From positions 1-5,420 of the forward strand of contig JABXIW010000176.1 of NCBI GenBank assembly GCA_013372875.1: a DNA stretch of 5,420 nt, written 5' to 3'. The notes under the pieces are model-generated. The model saw nothing but the letters and a program-made list of their open reading frames with translations. It did no database searches and was not told where the DNA came from. Within the stretch, counting starts at the first letter, position 1. The number at the start of each line of letters is the position of its first letter. Made by a program: the position numbers and the translations under genes. This document shows positions 1 to 5,420 of this stretch, piece after piece. The stretch is from Gammaproteobacteria bacterium. GTDB taxonomy: Bacteria > Pseudomonadota > Gammaproteobacteria > Enterobacterales > Kangiellaceae.

Positions 1-285
1 CCTTTATATTCTCAGTATATGGAGTGACGTAATAAGCGTAGTTAAGGTTTGCTTCCTGCGCTGCGTCGTTTTGCTGGTATCCATTCTAGGTGTTTCAATA
101 AAAATGATAATCCGTCCATTTTGAAAATGATTTTTACATATACGTAATAATGTTAAAGTGAGTGGACAACAAGAGTGTGATGCCTCCTCAAAACAGAAGG
201 GAAAACGGAAAAGGCGATTGACCTGAGGTTAGGTAGAGGGACTAGAGTAGAAAACAATCAACCCATCAGATAAGTAAGAGTGATT
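1..285. other. Intergenic region and probable leader upstream of the acetyltransferase
   Basis: I find no supportable gene here. One + frame stays open from base 2 to a TGA at 122-124, about 40 hydrophobic codons, but it resembles no protein tail I recognise. Short - strand frames of about 25 codons have no convincing ribosome-binding site. The first ~150 bases are AT-rich with a promoter-like stretch around 121-151. Bases ~150-285 are purine-rich and would form a leader of roughly 125 bases if that promoter is used. Weak pairing is possible between CCTCA (186-190) and TGAGG (224-228), but I recognise no known riboswitch class. Confidence 0.5.
121..151 (+). promoter_or_regulatory. Candidate sigma-70 promoter for the acetyltransferase
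   Basis: TTGAAA at 121-126 matches the -35 consensus at five of six bases. AATAAT at 146-151 matches the -10 consensus at five of six, but the 19-base spacer is longer than ideal. A perfect 6+1+6 palindrome, CATTTT-G-AAAATG at 117-129, lies over the -35 element and could be an operator. AT-rich palindromes are common by chance, so this is a weak call. Confidence 0.3.
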
Positions 286-1092
286 ATGAATAAGACGGAT
301 CTGAACGCCTATTTAACCAAGCTCGGTTTGCCGAGTGAGTTACCCGCCGATTTGGAGTCATTGCACAAGATTCACGTAGCGCAGCACCGTTGCCTGCCGT
401 TTGAGAACTTTGATATTTCGTTGCAGCGTGGCATCTCTGTTGAGATTGAAGACATCATTCAAAAAACCGTGTATCACTCCCGTGGTGGCTACTGCTTTGA
501 ACTGAATGGCTTAATGCTCGATGTGCTCAATACCCTCGGGTTTGAAGCGCGCAGCTTACTTGGGCGTGTTCACGTGATGGGGGCGCCGACAGGTCGCAGC
601 CATCAAATCACGTTGGTGACGCTGGATGAACAAGCATGGATTGTCGATGTAGGCTTTGGCTCCAATACGCCGCGCGCGCCATTGCCGTTTATCCTCAACC
701 AAGTGATTCAGACGGATTTACAAACCTTCCGCTTTGTTGAAGATGCCCAGTTTGGTTACTTCCTTCAAGTGTTGTCAACGGACGGAACGGACACATGGAA
801 CAACCTTTATAGCTTCGATTTAGAGTTTGTGTTTGCGGGTGACATCGCGTGTGGCAACTTTTTTACCTCCACTTCTCCTCACTCGCGTTTTACCAGCGCA
901 AGAGTCGCGGCGAAAGCAACAGAAAGTGGGTTGGTGACATTGCTTAACTACACACTCAAATACACCAGCCAAGGTGAGCAGACAGAATTGGAGTTAGAGC
1001 CGGGCCAAGCCTATCTGGATGCATTGAAAGAATACTTCGGCATTGAGCTTGATGCGCAGTACGGCGATCTTCGTCCGTTGCCTGACGCGTAA
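286..1092 (+). CDS. Arylamine N-acetyltransferase (NAT family)
   Basis: This is a cytoplasmic enzyme of 268 residues that, in its family, transfers an acetyl group from acetyl-CoA to arylamines, arylhydrazines and N-hydroxyarylamines by a ping-pong mechanism through an active-site cysteine. The full Cys-His-Asp triad is visible: Cys70 in RGGYCFELN, His106 in GRSHQITLV and Asp121 in WIVDVGFG. This is nearly the numbering known for the Salmonella enzyme (69/107/122). The N-terminal family signature LHKIHVAQH...LPFENFD lies at about residues 26-43. Length is typical for bacterial NATs (about 260-285). I chose the ATG at 286 because AAGAG at 276-280 sits five bases before it; an in-frame GTG at 280 would overlap that site. 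A LysR-type regulator gene follows on the same strand after 80 bases. The natural substrate cannot be read from sequence; xenobiotic amines or a biosynthetic amine are both possible. The family call is very secure. Confidence 0.95.
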   Translation: MNKTDLNAYLTKLGLPSELPADLESLHKIHVAQHRCLPFENFDISLQRGISVEIEDIIQKTVYHSRGGYCFELNGLMLDVLNTLGFEARSLLGRVHVMGAPTGRSHQITLVTLDEQAWIVDVGFGSNTPRAPLPFILNQVIQTDLQTFRFVEDAQFGYFLQVLSTDGTDTWNNLYSFDLEFVFAGDIACGNFFTSTSPHSRFTSARVAAKATESGLVTLLNYTLKYTSQGEQTELELEPGQAYLDALKEYFGIELDAQYGDLRPLPDA

Positions 1093-1133
1093 AATTCTCA
1101 CGTTTTCAAAGCGTAGCGCGACGAGAACATTTT
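1091..1133 (+). other. Imperfect inverted repeat between acetyltransferase and LysR gene
   Basis: AAAATTCTC (1091-1099), overlapping the stop codon, is mirrored by GAGAA-CA-TTTT (1123-1133), a nine-base match interrupted by two extra bases, around a 23-base loop. It could be a weak terminator or attenuator, or part of a regulator-binding site upstream of the LysR gene. The long loop and the lack of a proper T-run make terminator function doubtful. Confidence 0.22.
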
Positions 1134-1172
1134 CATCACTATTTGTCTAAAAGAGGTCGACAGGAATACAGC

Positions 1173-2045
1173 ATGGCGAATTGGGAAGGGGTAAGCGAAT
1201 TTGTTGCTGTGGCGGAAACCAACAGTTTTACCGGAGCAGCAGCTAAGCTGAAAACATCGGTGGCACAAATCAGTCGTCGGGTATCGGCACTTGAAGAACG
1301 ACTTGCGGTGAAATTGCTGCATCGCACGACGCGAAAAGTCTCCCTGTCTGAAGCCGGACAACTCTATTACCAGCAGTGTAAACATTTGGTGGAAGGGTTA
1401 GAACTGGCCGAGCTTGCCGTCACGCAAATGCAGACCGAACCGCGCGGTTTACTGCGCGTGACGGCTCCTGTGACGTATGGGGAAATGAACCTCGCGCCGC
1501 TTTTGCATCAGTTTTTGGAAAAGTACCCGCGTGTGGATCTTGATTTAGTGCTGACCAACCAAAAGCTGGATTTGATTGAGCAAGGTGTGGACGTGGCGAT
1601 TCGTCTTGGCCGCTTGCAAGATTCCAGCATGATCGCCAAGCGTCTTTCCTCACGTCAAACCTACGTGTGTGCCAGTCCGATGTACTTGGAGCGTTTTGGT
1701 GAGCCACATACGTTGTCGGAATTGGGACGGCATCAATGCTTGGTTGGCTCGGTCGACTACTGGCACTTTAAGGAAAATAAACGCGATAAATCTTTACGCG
1801 TGTCGGGACGGATTAAATGCAACAGCGGTTTTGCTTTGGTGGACGCAGCGAAACGCGGTCTGGGTTTAGTGCAGCTGCCGGATTATTACGTTCAAGAAGC
1901 GTTAGACAGTGGTGAGTTGGTCGAGGTGCTGACCGATTACCGCGACGATCGCGAAGGCATTTGGGCGCTGTATCCGCAAAGTCGCAATTTGTCGCCAAAA
2001 GTGAGGTTGTTGATCGACTTTTTGGCGCAAGAGCTTGTTGATTAG
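1173..2045 (+). CDS. LysR-type transcriptional regulator (CrgA/DmlR-like group)
   Basis: This is a DNA-binding regulator of 290 residues with standard LysR architecture. The N-terminal winged helix-turn-helix (about residues 3-62) shows FVAVAETNSFTGAAAKL, the recognition-helix region AQISRRVSALEERL and the wing segment LLHRTTRKVSLSEAG. The C-terminal effector-binding domain (about 88-290) starts with GLLRVTAP and has DVAIRLG and CASPMYLERFG, which are typical of the CrgA/DmlR-like subgroup. I place the start at the ATG at 1173, where AGGA (1162-1165) lies seven bases upstream. An upstream in-frame TTG at 1143 would add ten residues not expected in the family and has no good ribosome-binding site. 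LysR proteins usually control adjacent genes, often divergent ones. Here the only close neighbour is the co-directional acetyltransferase 80 bases upstream, so co-transcription or control of that gene is an inference. The inducer is unknown. A hairpin terminator follows 34 bases after the stop. Confidence 0.93.
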   Translation: MANWEGVSEFVAVAETNSFTGAAAKLKTSVAQISRRVSALEERLAVKLLHRTTRKVSLSEAGQLYYQQCKHLVEGLELAELAVTQMQTEPRGLLRVTAPVTYGEMNLAPLLHQFLEKYPRVDLDLVLTNQKLDLIEQGVDVAIRLGRLQDSSMIAKRLSSRQTYVCASPMYLERFGEPHTLSELGRHQCLVGSVDYWHFKENKRDKSLRVSGRIKCNSGFALVDAAKRGLGLVQLPDYYVQEALDSGELVEVLTDYRDDREGIWALYPQSRNLSPKVRLLIDFLAQELVD

Positions 2046-2078
2046 CGGCTTAAAGTGCTCATTACAAGGTATGTTGCT

Positions 2079-2106
2079 AAAACGCCCGGTAATGCCGTGC
2101 GTTTTT
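2079..2106 (+). terminator. Rho-independent terminator after LysR gene, possibly bidirectional
   Basis: The stem is AAAACGC (2079-2085) with GCGTTTT (2099-2105). After one C/T mismatch it continues as CGG/CCG around a five-base loop TAATG (2090-2094). It ends in a run of five T on the + strand. On the - strand the arm ends in TTTT followed by AG, so it may also stop transcription of the converging reductase gene that ends at 2144. No other terminator is visible for that gene. Confidence 0.8.
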
Positions 2107-2143
2107 ATTGGGATGAGAGCTGGAATCGAAAAGACATGAACCA

Positions 2144-2917
2144 CTATTGATTGGATTCCGCGTCTTCACGTTTAATCACTTTGTGCCCGTCTTCCGACAC
2201 GCCTTGTTTCCAATAGCTGCTGATGTAGATATTTTCACGATCAACTTCTTTCTCGTTGCGGAAGTATTGGCGTAGCGCGCGCATTGAATCGAACTCACAG
2301 GCACACCATACTGCGGCGTCCCCATCTAGCCATTTTTGTTCGCGTACCGCTTCTGCTAGGGTTTGACCTTCTGTAAGCCAAATTAGCTCCATACCAGCTG
2401 GTGCGTGCAGAGGCTGGATGTCGGCTGGAGACATCACGCTGATCACTGCATAGCCTTTTGCTTCTTCTGGTAGCGTACGAATTTTCGCTGAAAGGGCAGG
2501 AAGTGCTGTCATATCGGCGGCCATAAAGAACCAGTCAGCCTCGGTATTTAAATTAGAGATACTGCCTGGACCTACGATATTAATCGTATCGCCTTTTTGT
2601 GCGGCCATTGCCCAACGCGCGGCAAAGCCACACTGTAAATCTTGTGTGGTGTGGAGGACAAAATCGACTTCGATGGTGTGTGTTTCCGGATGGAAACGAC
2701 GAATAGTATAGGTTCGCATTAATGGTCGGTTATCGTCGCTTAGCGTGCTCAAATCGGTACCGCCCATCTCATTGAACAATAGTTTGATGTAGCTACCTTC
2801 GCAGTCGCGTGGAAACTGGCCTAGCGCTTCACCTTGCAAAGTAATACGCTGCATATTTGGGGTAATTGTCTCTGTATCTGTGACAACAATCGTTTTAGGT
2901 TGAGGCTTCTTCTTCAT
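2144..2917 (-). CDS. Siderophore-interacting protein, FAD/NAD(P)H ferric-siderophore reductase (ViuB/YqjH family)
   Basis: This is a cytoplasmic flavoprotein of 257 residues. Its family reduces imported Fe(III)-siderophore complexes with NAD(P)H so that iron is released. The N-terminal half is the FAD-binding barrel: RPLMRTYTIRRF (about residues 64-75) contains the RxYTxR flavin signature, followed by GFAARWA and a GDTINIVGPGS segment (about 97-119). The C-terminal half is the NAD(P)H-binding domain, with WFFMAADMTALPAL (129-142), WCACEFDSMRALRQYF (204-219) and the terminal family motif YWKQGVSEDGHK (235-246). The length fits E. coli YqjH (254) and Vibrio ViuB/VuuB (about 271). I start at the ATG at 2917 with weak AGAG six bases upstream. 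A longer TTG start at 2965 is rejected because that TTG lies in the -35 element of the predicted promoter and the Fur box would fall inside the coding region. No siderophore synthesis or uptake gene is adjacent, so the cognate siderophore cannot be named. Whether it is ViuB itself or a paralogue is open, so no symbol is given. Confidence 0.92.
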   Translation of the reverse strand: MKKKPQPKTIVVTDTETITPNMQRITLQGEALGQFPRDCEGSYIKLLFNEMGGTDLSTLSDDNRPLMRTYTIRRFHPETHTIEVDFVLHTTQDLQCGFAARWAMAAQKGDTINIVGPGSISNLNTEADWFFMAADMTALPALSAKIRTLPEEAKGYAVISVMSPADIQPLHAPAGMELIWLTEGQTLAEAVREQKWLDGDAAVWCACEFDSMRALRQYFRNEKEVDRENIYISSYWKQGVSEDGHKVIKREDAESNQ

Positions 2918-2931
2918 TCTTGACTCTACTC

Positions 2932-2950
2932 GATAATTATTCTCTTTCTC
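2932..2950 (-). promoter_or_regulatory. Probable Fur box over the reductase promoter
   Basis: Read on the - strand, GAGAAAGAGAATAATTATC agrees with the 19-base Fur consensus GATAATGATAATCATTATC at 15 positions, counted by eye, with mismatches at 3, 6, 9 and 13. It covers the -10 element and part of the spacer, the classic position for iron-dependent repression. A gene for iron release from siderophores is an expected Fur target, which adds support. Confidence 0.68.
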
Positions 2951-2965
2951 ATTTAAGATTATCAA
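2936..2965 (-). promoter_or_regulatory. Sigma-70 promoter of the siderophore reductase gene
   Basis: On the - strand, TTGATA (2965-2960) matches the -35 consensus at five of six bases. AATAAT (2941-2936) matches the -10 consensus at five of six with an 18-base spacer. Transcription would start near 2929, leaving a leader of only about 12 bases before the ATG at 2917. That is short but just includes the weak AGAG ribosome-binding site. A better-looking TATAAA further upstream (about 2988-2998) has no matching -35 element. Confidence 0.5.
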
Positions 2966-3069
2966 GATCTCTCATAAGAGGGTAGTGTCTTTATATAAAT
3001 TTACACTGTGAATTGAGCTGGATTCTTGGAGGATTGCAGTAGTACTGGGGACTGGGTCGAGCAAAATAC

Positions 3070-3107
3070 GTAGAAAAATAAGAAAGGGCACGCCAACATG
3101 CCCTTTC
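3070..3107 (-). terminator. Rho-independent terminator of the S9 peptidase gene
   Basis: A perfect nine-base-pair stem, GAAAGGGCA (3082-3090) with TGCCCTTTC (3099-3107), encloses an eight-base loop. On the - strand it is followed by the T-rich TTATTTTTC. It lies 21 bases past the stop of the peptidase gene and should insulate the reductase gene from upstream transcription. Confidence 0.92.
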
Positions 3108-3127
3108 GAACTTAACGATGTAAAGGC

Positions 3128-5050
3128 TTACTGAGTCTGCTCAAGTAAATGTGTCTTTAGGAATCTATCCATCGCTTGGTAACCATCAAGACGGTTCTCC
3201 AGAGAGCGGAATCCGTGCCCCTCATTTTCCTTCACGATATATTCGACCTCGACGCCTCGTTCGCGCAGTGCATCAACGATTTGGTCTGACTCGCTCTTCA
3301 CCACGCGTGGATCTTGTGCACCTTGTAGGACCAATAAGGGTGCCTTAATTTGGTCGACATGGAACACTGGTGAGTAGGCTTTCATCATTTTCGCATCTTC
3401 AGGATCATTCGGATTGCCTACTTGCTCGTGTAACATTGCAAGGAATGGTGCCCAATAAGGTGGAATGGAGTCCATAAAGGTAAATAAGTTAGATACGCCA
3501 ACGTAGTCGATTCCGCACTTATATAAATCAGGAGTGAATGTCACCCCCGCCAGAGTTGCGTAGCCGCCATAAGAGGCACCATAAATACATACGTTGCCAT
3601 CTTGTGCGTAACCTTGTTCGGTAGCCCATTTGACACCGTCGGTAATGTCATCCTGCATGGATTGTCCCCATTGCTTGAACGACTTCTCCCAAAACTCGCG
3701 ACCATAACCAGTTGAGCCCCTGAAGTTCATTTGCAGCACGGCGATACCACGGTTAGCGAATAATTGTACCTCAGGCTGAAATCCCCAGTGATCACGAGCC
3801 CACGGACCGCCGTGTGGGAGCACAAGCAAAGGCAGATCTTTGGCTTCTCGACCCTTCGGCAGCGTTAGGTACCCATGAATAGTTTCTCCATCGCGAGCGG
3901 TGTATTGGATAGGCGTCATCTTCGCCATATGTTCTGGCTTATGCCATGGAGCGTTTTCTGCCAATTTCTCCAATTTGTCTGCGTTACGATCGTAGAAGTA
4001 GTAATTTGGATGATCGACATCGCTGTAGGTGACGACAATCATTTTACTTTCATCTCGCGTCGCACTGGTTACAGAAATTTCTACATTTGGCAGTTTCTCT
4101 GAGAGGCGTTCGAACGTTTTTTGGTAGGAATCATCTAAGAAGTGATAGTGGTTTTTATCTGTCACGTAAGAGACTGAAACCAGCTTATTAAGCGCTTCAG
4201 AGTAGTGAGCGCTATTCACGTCAACTTCCGGGTGAGAGAAGATTTCTCGTATTTCTTTATTGGCTTTTACATCGTATTCAACGATGGCTGATTTATCACG
4301 CGTAATTCGTGATGCCACATATAAGTTTTTGTTGTCCGGCGTGAATGAAATGGGGCTAAAGCTCTCTTTGAAAGTGAGATTTTTTAGTGGTTTAAATTCA
4401 TCTTCAACCGTATCGCGATATAAAACGGAGGTATTAACACCATCTGATGTGGTGATGACACGAATGTTGCCATCGTGATCGGTACCCCATGAGCGCACAT
4501 TGCCCGGGTTTTGCGCGACGAGAGTATTTTCGCCTTTTTTTAGATTATGTCGATATACATCAAAGACTTGCGGGTTACGCTCGTTACTCGAAATCAAAAT
4601 GTCATCGGGTTGATTATCTAGTGTGTCGATGACGTATGCCACAACACCGGATGTCGGTGTAATGGTTTTCTCTTCGCCTGTTTTGACATTAACCGTCACG
4701 AGATAAAAGTGCTCATCTCCTCCCGTATCACGAGAGTAAATTACGGTGTCTTCGCCAACCCAGTAGTAGTATGCGATGTCGCGTCCTGTTACGGATGTGA
4801 CGCGTTTTATCTGATCGGGGTTATTTGTGGGATAAACAAAGATGTTCTTACGGTCTTGCCATGGCTTCATCATAGAGATGTAGTCACCAGCAGGAGAGAT
4901 TTGATAGCTAGAAACTTCGCTGTTTTTAAAGAAATAATCCACTGGATACTCGGGTGGAATGACTTCAGCATTGGTTGTGGTGTATGTTTGACTGCAACCC
5001 GCCAATAATAATCCAAAAGTGGCAGCAAGAATAAGCTTGCGAGTGTGCAT
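3128..5050 (-). CDS. S9 (prolyl oligopeptidase) family serine peptidase, predicted lipoprotein
   Basis: This 640-residue envelope peptidase has a lipoprotein signal, MHTRKLILAATFGLLLAGC, with lipobox LAGC and lipidated Cys19. The next residue is Ser rather than Asp, which under the +2 rule favours the outer membrane. Residues about 40-370 form the repetitive beta-rich region expected for the family's propeller (ISPAGDYISM, WVGEDTVIYSRD, SFTPDNKNLYVASR). Residues about 380-640 are the alpha/beta-hydrolase domain. Visible there are HGGP (413-416), the nucleophile motif GASYGGY with Ser493, Asp580 in QGAQDPRV and His612 in ENEGHGF, so the Ser-Asp-His triad is complete. Besides Cys19 the only cysteines are Cys488 and Cys512, close enough to form a disulfide in the periplasm. 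The domain order resembles acylaminoacyl/dipeptidyl peptidases, and substrates are probably short peptides, but the specificity is not readable. AGGAG (5060-5064) lies nine bases before the ATG. No neighbour points to a specific pathway. Confidence 0.93.
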   Translation of the reverse strand: MHTRKLILAATFGLLLAGCSQTYTTTNAEVIPPEYPVDYFFKNSEVSSYQISPAGDYISMMKPWQDRKNIFVYPTNNPDQIKRVTSVTGRDIAYYYWVGEDTVIYSRDTGGDEHFYLVTVNVKTGEEKTITPTSGVVAYVIDTLDNQPDDILISSNERNPQVFDVYRHNLKKGENTLVAQNPGNVRSWGTDHDGNIRVITTSDGVNTSVLYRDTVEDEFKPLKNLTFKESFSPISFTPDNKNLYVASRITRDKSAIVEYDVKANKEIREIFSHPEVDVNSAHYSEALNKLVSVSYVTDKNHYHFLDDSYQKTFERLSEKLPNVEISVTSATRDESKMIVVTYSDVDHPNYYFYDRNADKLEKLAENAPWHKPEHMAKMTPIQYTARDGETIHGYLTLPKGREAKDLPLLVLPHGGPWARDHWGFQPEVQLFANRGIAVLQMNFRGSTGYGREFWEKSFKQWGQSMQDDITDGVKWATEQGYAQDGNVCIYGASYGGYATLAGVTFTPDLYKCGIDYVGVSNLFTFMDSIPPYWAPFLAMLHEQVGNPNDPEDAKMMKAYSPVFHVDQIKAPLLVLQGAQDPRVVKSESDQIVDALRERGVEVEYIVKENEGHGFRSLENRLDGYQAMDRFLKTHLLEQTQ

Positions 5051-5071
5051 TGTGTAACGCTCCTTGTGTAA
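5050..5071 (-). repeat. 8-base direct repeat bracketing the peptidase ribosome-binding site
   Basis: On the - strand TTACACAA occurs at 5071-5064 and again at 5057-5050, separated by the six bases GGAGCG. The Shine-Dalgarno AGGAG (5064-5060) begins at the last base of the first copy, and the second copy ends on the A of the start codon. The 14-base period places the two copies on either side of the translation start signals. It could be a translational operator, a duplication or chance. Confidence 0.5.
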
Positions 5072-5079
5072 AGGACCTT

Positions 5080-5093
5080 AAGCTCATGAGCTT
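5080..5093. promoter_or_regulatory. Perfect 14-base palindrome, possible operator
   Basis: AAGCTCATGAGCTT is its own reverse complement and lies 30 bases upstream of the peptidase ATG, just above the ribosome-binding site. As DNA it could bind a dimeric regulator; as RNA it could form a five-base-pair hairpin with a CATG loop in the leader. I do not recognise it as a known regulator's site. Confidence 0.35.
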
Positions 5094-5114
5094 TTGGCTG
5101 GGGTGATAGATTCA

Positions 5115-5129
5115 TCGCAGTTACTGCGA
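5115..5129. promoter_or_regulatory. Perfect 7+1+7 palindrome, possible operator
   Basis: TCGCAGT-T-ACTGCGA is a perfect inverted repeat around a single central base. Its centre is about 35 bases from that of the 5080-5093 palindrome. It is unrelated in sequence to that palindrome, so a single regulator binding both is unlikely. A weak -35-like TTGCTC on the - strand overlaps its outer edge, but the matching -10 is poor. Function is unassigned. Confidence 0.35.
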
Positions 5130-5306
5130 GCAAGCAACGAACATTAAAAATAGCTGTGGCTTATGATTAGTGTGCTTTTAATAAATAGCGCATTGCTTCG
5201 CTACTATGACCCTGGCATTGTCCAAAAGTGGCGTTAGATTGTGATTATTGATTCAGTATCTACCTGAACTTTGTATTAGATCACGGTTTTACGGCTATTT
5301 TGTCTT

Positions 5307-5420
5307 CTATATCATTGGGATAGTCGACAGCAGTAAAAGCGCTGCCATCCCATAGTTAAACCCTTTTACACGCCTAGATGTGGTCAACCAACGCTGCAAT
5401 TGCATGCCTGCCGCCGTCCA
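5307..5420 (-). CDS. C-terminal fragment of a LysE/RhtB-family amino-acid exporter (partial, runs off the window)
   Basis: The last 37 codons of a - strand gene are visible, open to the window edge and ending in TAG at 5309-5307. The fragment reads WTAAGMQLQRWL, then TTSRRVKGFNYGMA, then ALLLLSTIPMI. An amphipathic, Arg/Lys-rich stretch followed by a final hydrophobic helix of about 12-15 residues ending in a Pro-containing tail resembles the end of LysE/RhtB inner-membrane exporters, where an R..N..MA.LLL.S pattern before the terminus is familiar to me. Such proteins export amino acids or related small metabolites. No terminator follows, and the peptidase gene begins 256 bases downstream on the same strand, so read-through is possible. 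That this is a real gene end is likely; the family is a recollection from a short tail and is less certain. Confidence 0.6.
   Translation of the reverse strand, partial: WTAAGMQLQRWLTTSRRVKGFNYGMAALLLLSTIPMI

Larger units (their letters stand above)
5051..5306. other. Intergenic region upstream of the S9 peptidase
   Basis: The 256 bases between the exporter stop and the peptidase ATG contain no gene I can support; the longest + frame starting with ATG, at about 5206, ends after 12 codons. On the - strand I see no terminator for the exporter and no promoter with both elements convincing. The region does carry two perfect palindromes (5080-5093 and 5115-5129), the direct repeat over the ribosome-binding site, and a looser AT-rich dyad at 5174-5189 (12 of 16 bases symmetric). 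Confidence 0.5.

Noticed and set aside
95..113. Fur-box-like AAAAATGATAATC segment upstream of the acetyltransferase
   Set aside because: Only about 12 of 19 consensus positions match and the right half is absent; AT-rich sequence gives this by chance.
4..119. Short - strand frames of 25-26 codons (42-119 and 4-84)
   Set aside because: No convincing ribosome-binding site, no recognisable sequence, and they overlap each other in different frames.
2..124. Open + strand frame of about 40 codons at the left edge, as a possible gene tail
   Set aside because: The translated stretch is hydrophobic but matches no family tail I know; an open stretch of this length in AT-rich sequence is unremarkable.
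182..247. Possible riboswitch in the acetyltransferase leader
   Set aside because: The purine-rich sequence superficially recalls a glycine riboswitch, but its conserved core segments are absent and only weak stems can be drawn.
1098..2144. Several - strand and alternate + strand open frames across the LysR gene
   Set aside because: They overlap a well-supported LysR coding region and have no family resemblance or ribosome-binding sites.
3151..5133. + strand open frames, and one - strand frame at 4870-5133, overlapping the S9 peptidase
   Set aside because: The peptidase frame carries signal peptide, propeller and full catalytic triad; the others are frame shadows.
5251..5289. CRP-like half sites (TGTGA near 5251 and GATCAC near 5279)
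   Set aside because: Each has one good half and a poor partner half, and they lie about 200 or more bases from the peptidase start with no promoter located.
5316..5352. Interrupted hairpin TGGGAT...ATCCCA with inner CAGC/GCTG as a terminator or small RNA
   Set aside because: It lies inside the coding frame of the partial exporter and has no T-run; it is better explained as coding sequence.

Overview
The window looks like a piece of a Vibrio (or close Vibrionaceae) chromosome. The basis is the moderate base composition and the character of the proteins: a ViuB/YqjH-type ferric-siderophore reductase behind a Fur-like box, an S9 peptidase lipoprotein and a LysE-type exporter tail. The genus is inferred from recalled family resemblance, not from a search. 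No mobile element, CRISPR array, tRNA or rRNA was seen.

Layout. Positions 1-285 hold no gene I can support, only a likely promoter and leader for what follows. On the + strand come an arylamine N-acetyltransferase (286-1092) and a LysR-type regulator (1173-2045), 80 bases apart, followed by a hairpin terminator (2079-2106). On the - strand, converging on that terminator, is a siderophore-interacting FAD reductase (2144-2917). Its promoter overlaps a good Fur-box match. Upstream of it, also on the - strand, lies a large S9 (prolyl-oligopeptidase family) lipoprotein peptidase (3128-5050) with its own strong terminator (3070-3107). At the right edge, still on the - strand, is the last part of a membrane protein that looks like a LysE/RhtB-family exporter (5307-5420, running off the window).

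How the genes fit together. I see no single pathway. The acetyltransferase and LysR regulator form a plausible co-directional pair. The reductase is a stand-alone iron-responsive unit with no siderophore synthesis or transport gene beside it. The peptidase is a separate, envelope-anchored unit. Its 256-base upstream region is the most structured non-coding stretch: two perfect palindromes, and an 8-base direct repeat that brackets the ribosome-binding site.

Overall this reads as an ordinary chromosomal region. No obviously new multi-gene system is visible. The points most worth a second look are the architecture upstream of the peptidase, the Fur/promoter overlap that decides the reductase start, and the possible link between the acetyltransferase and its neighbouring regulator.
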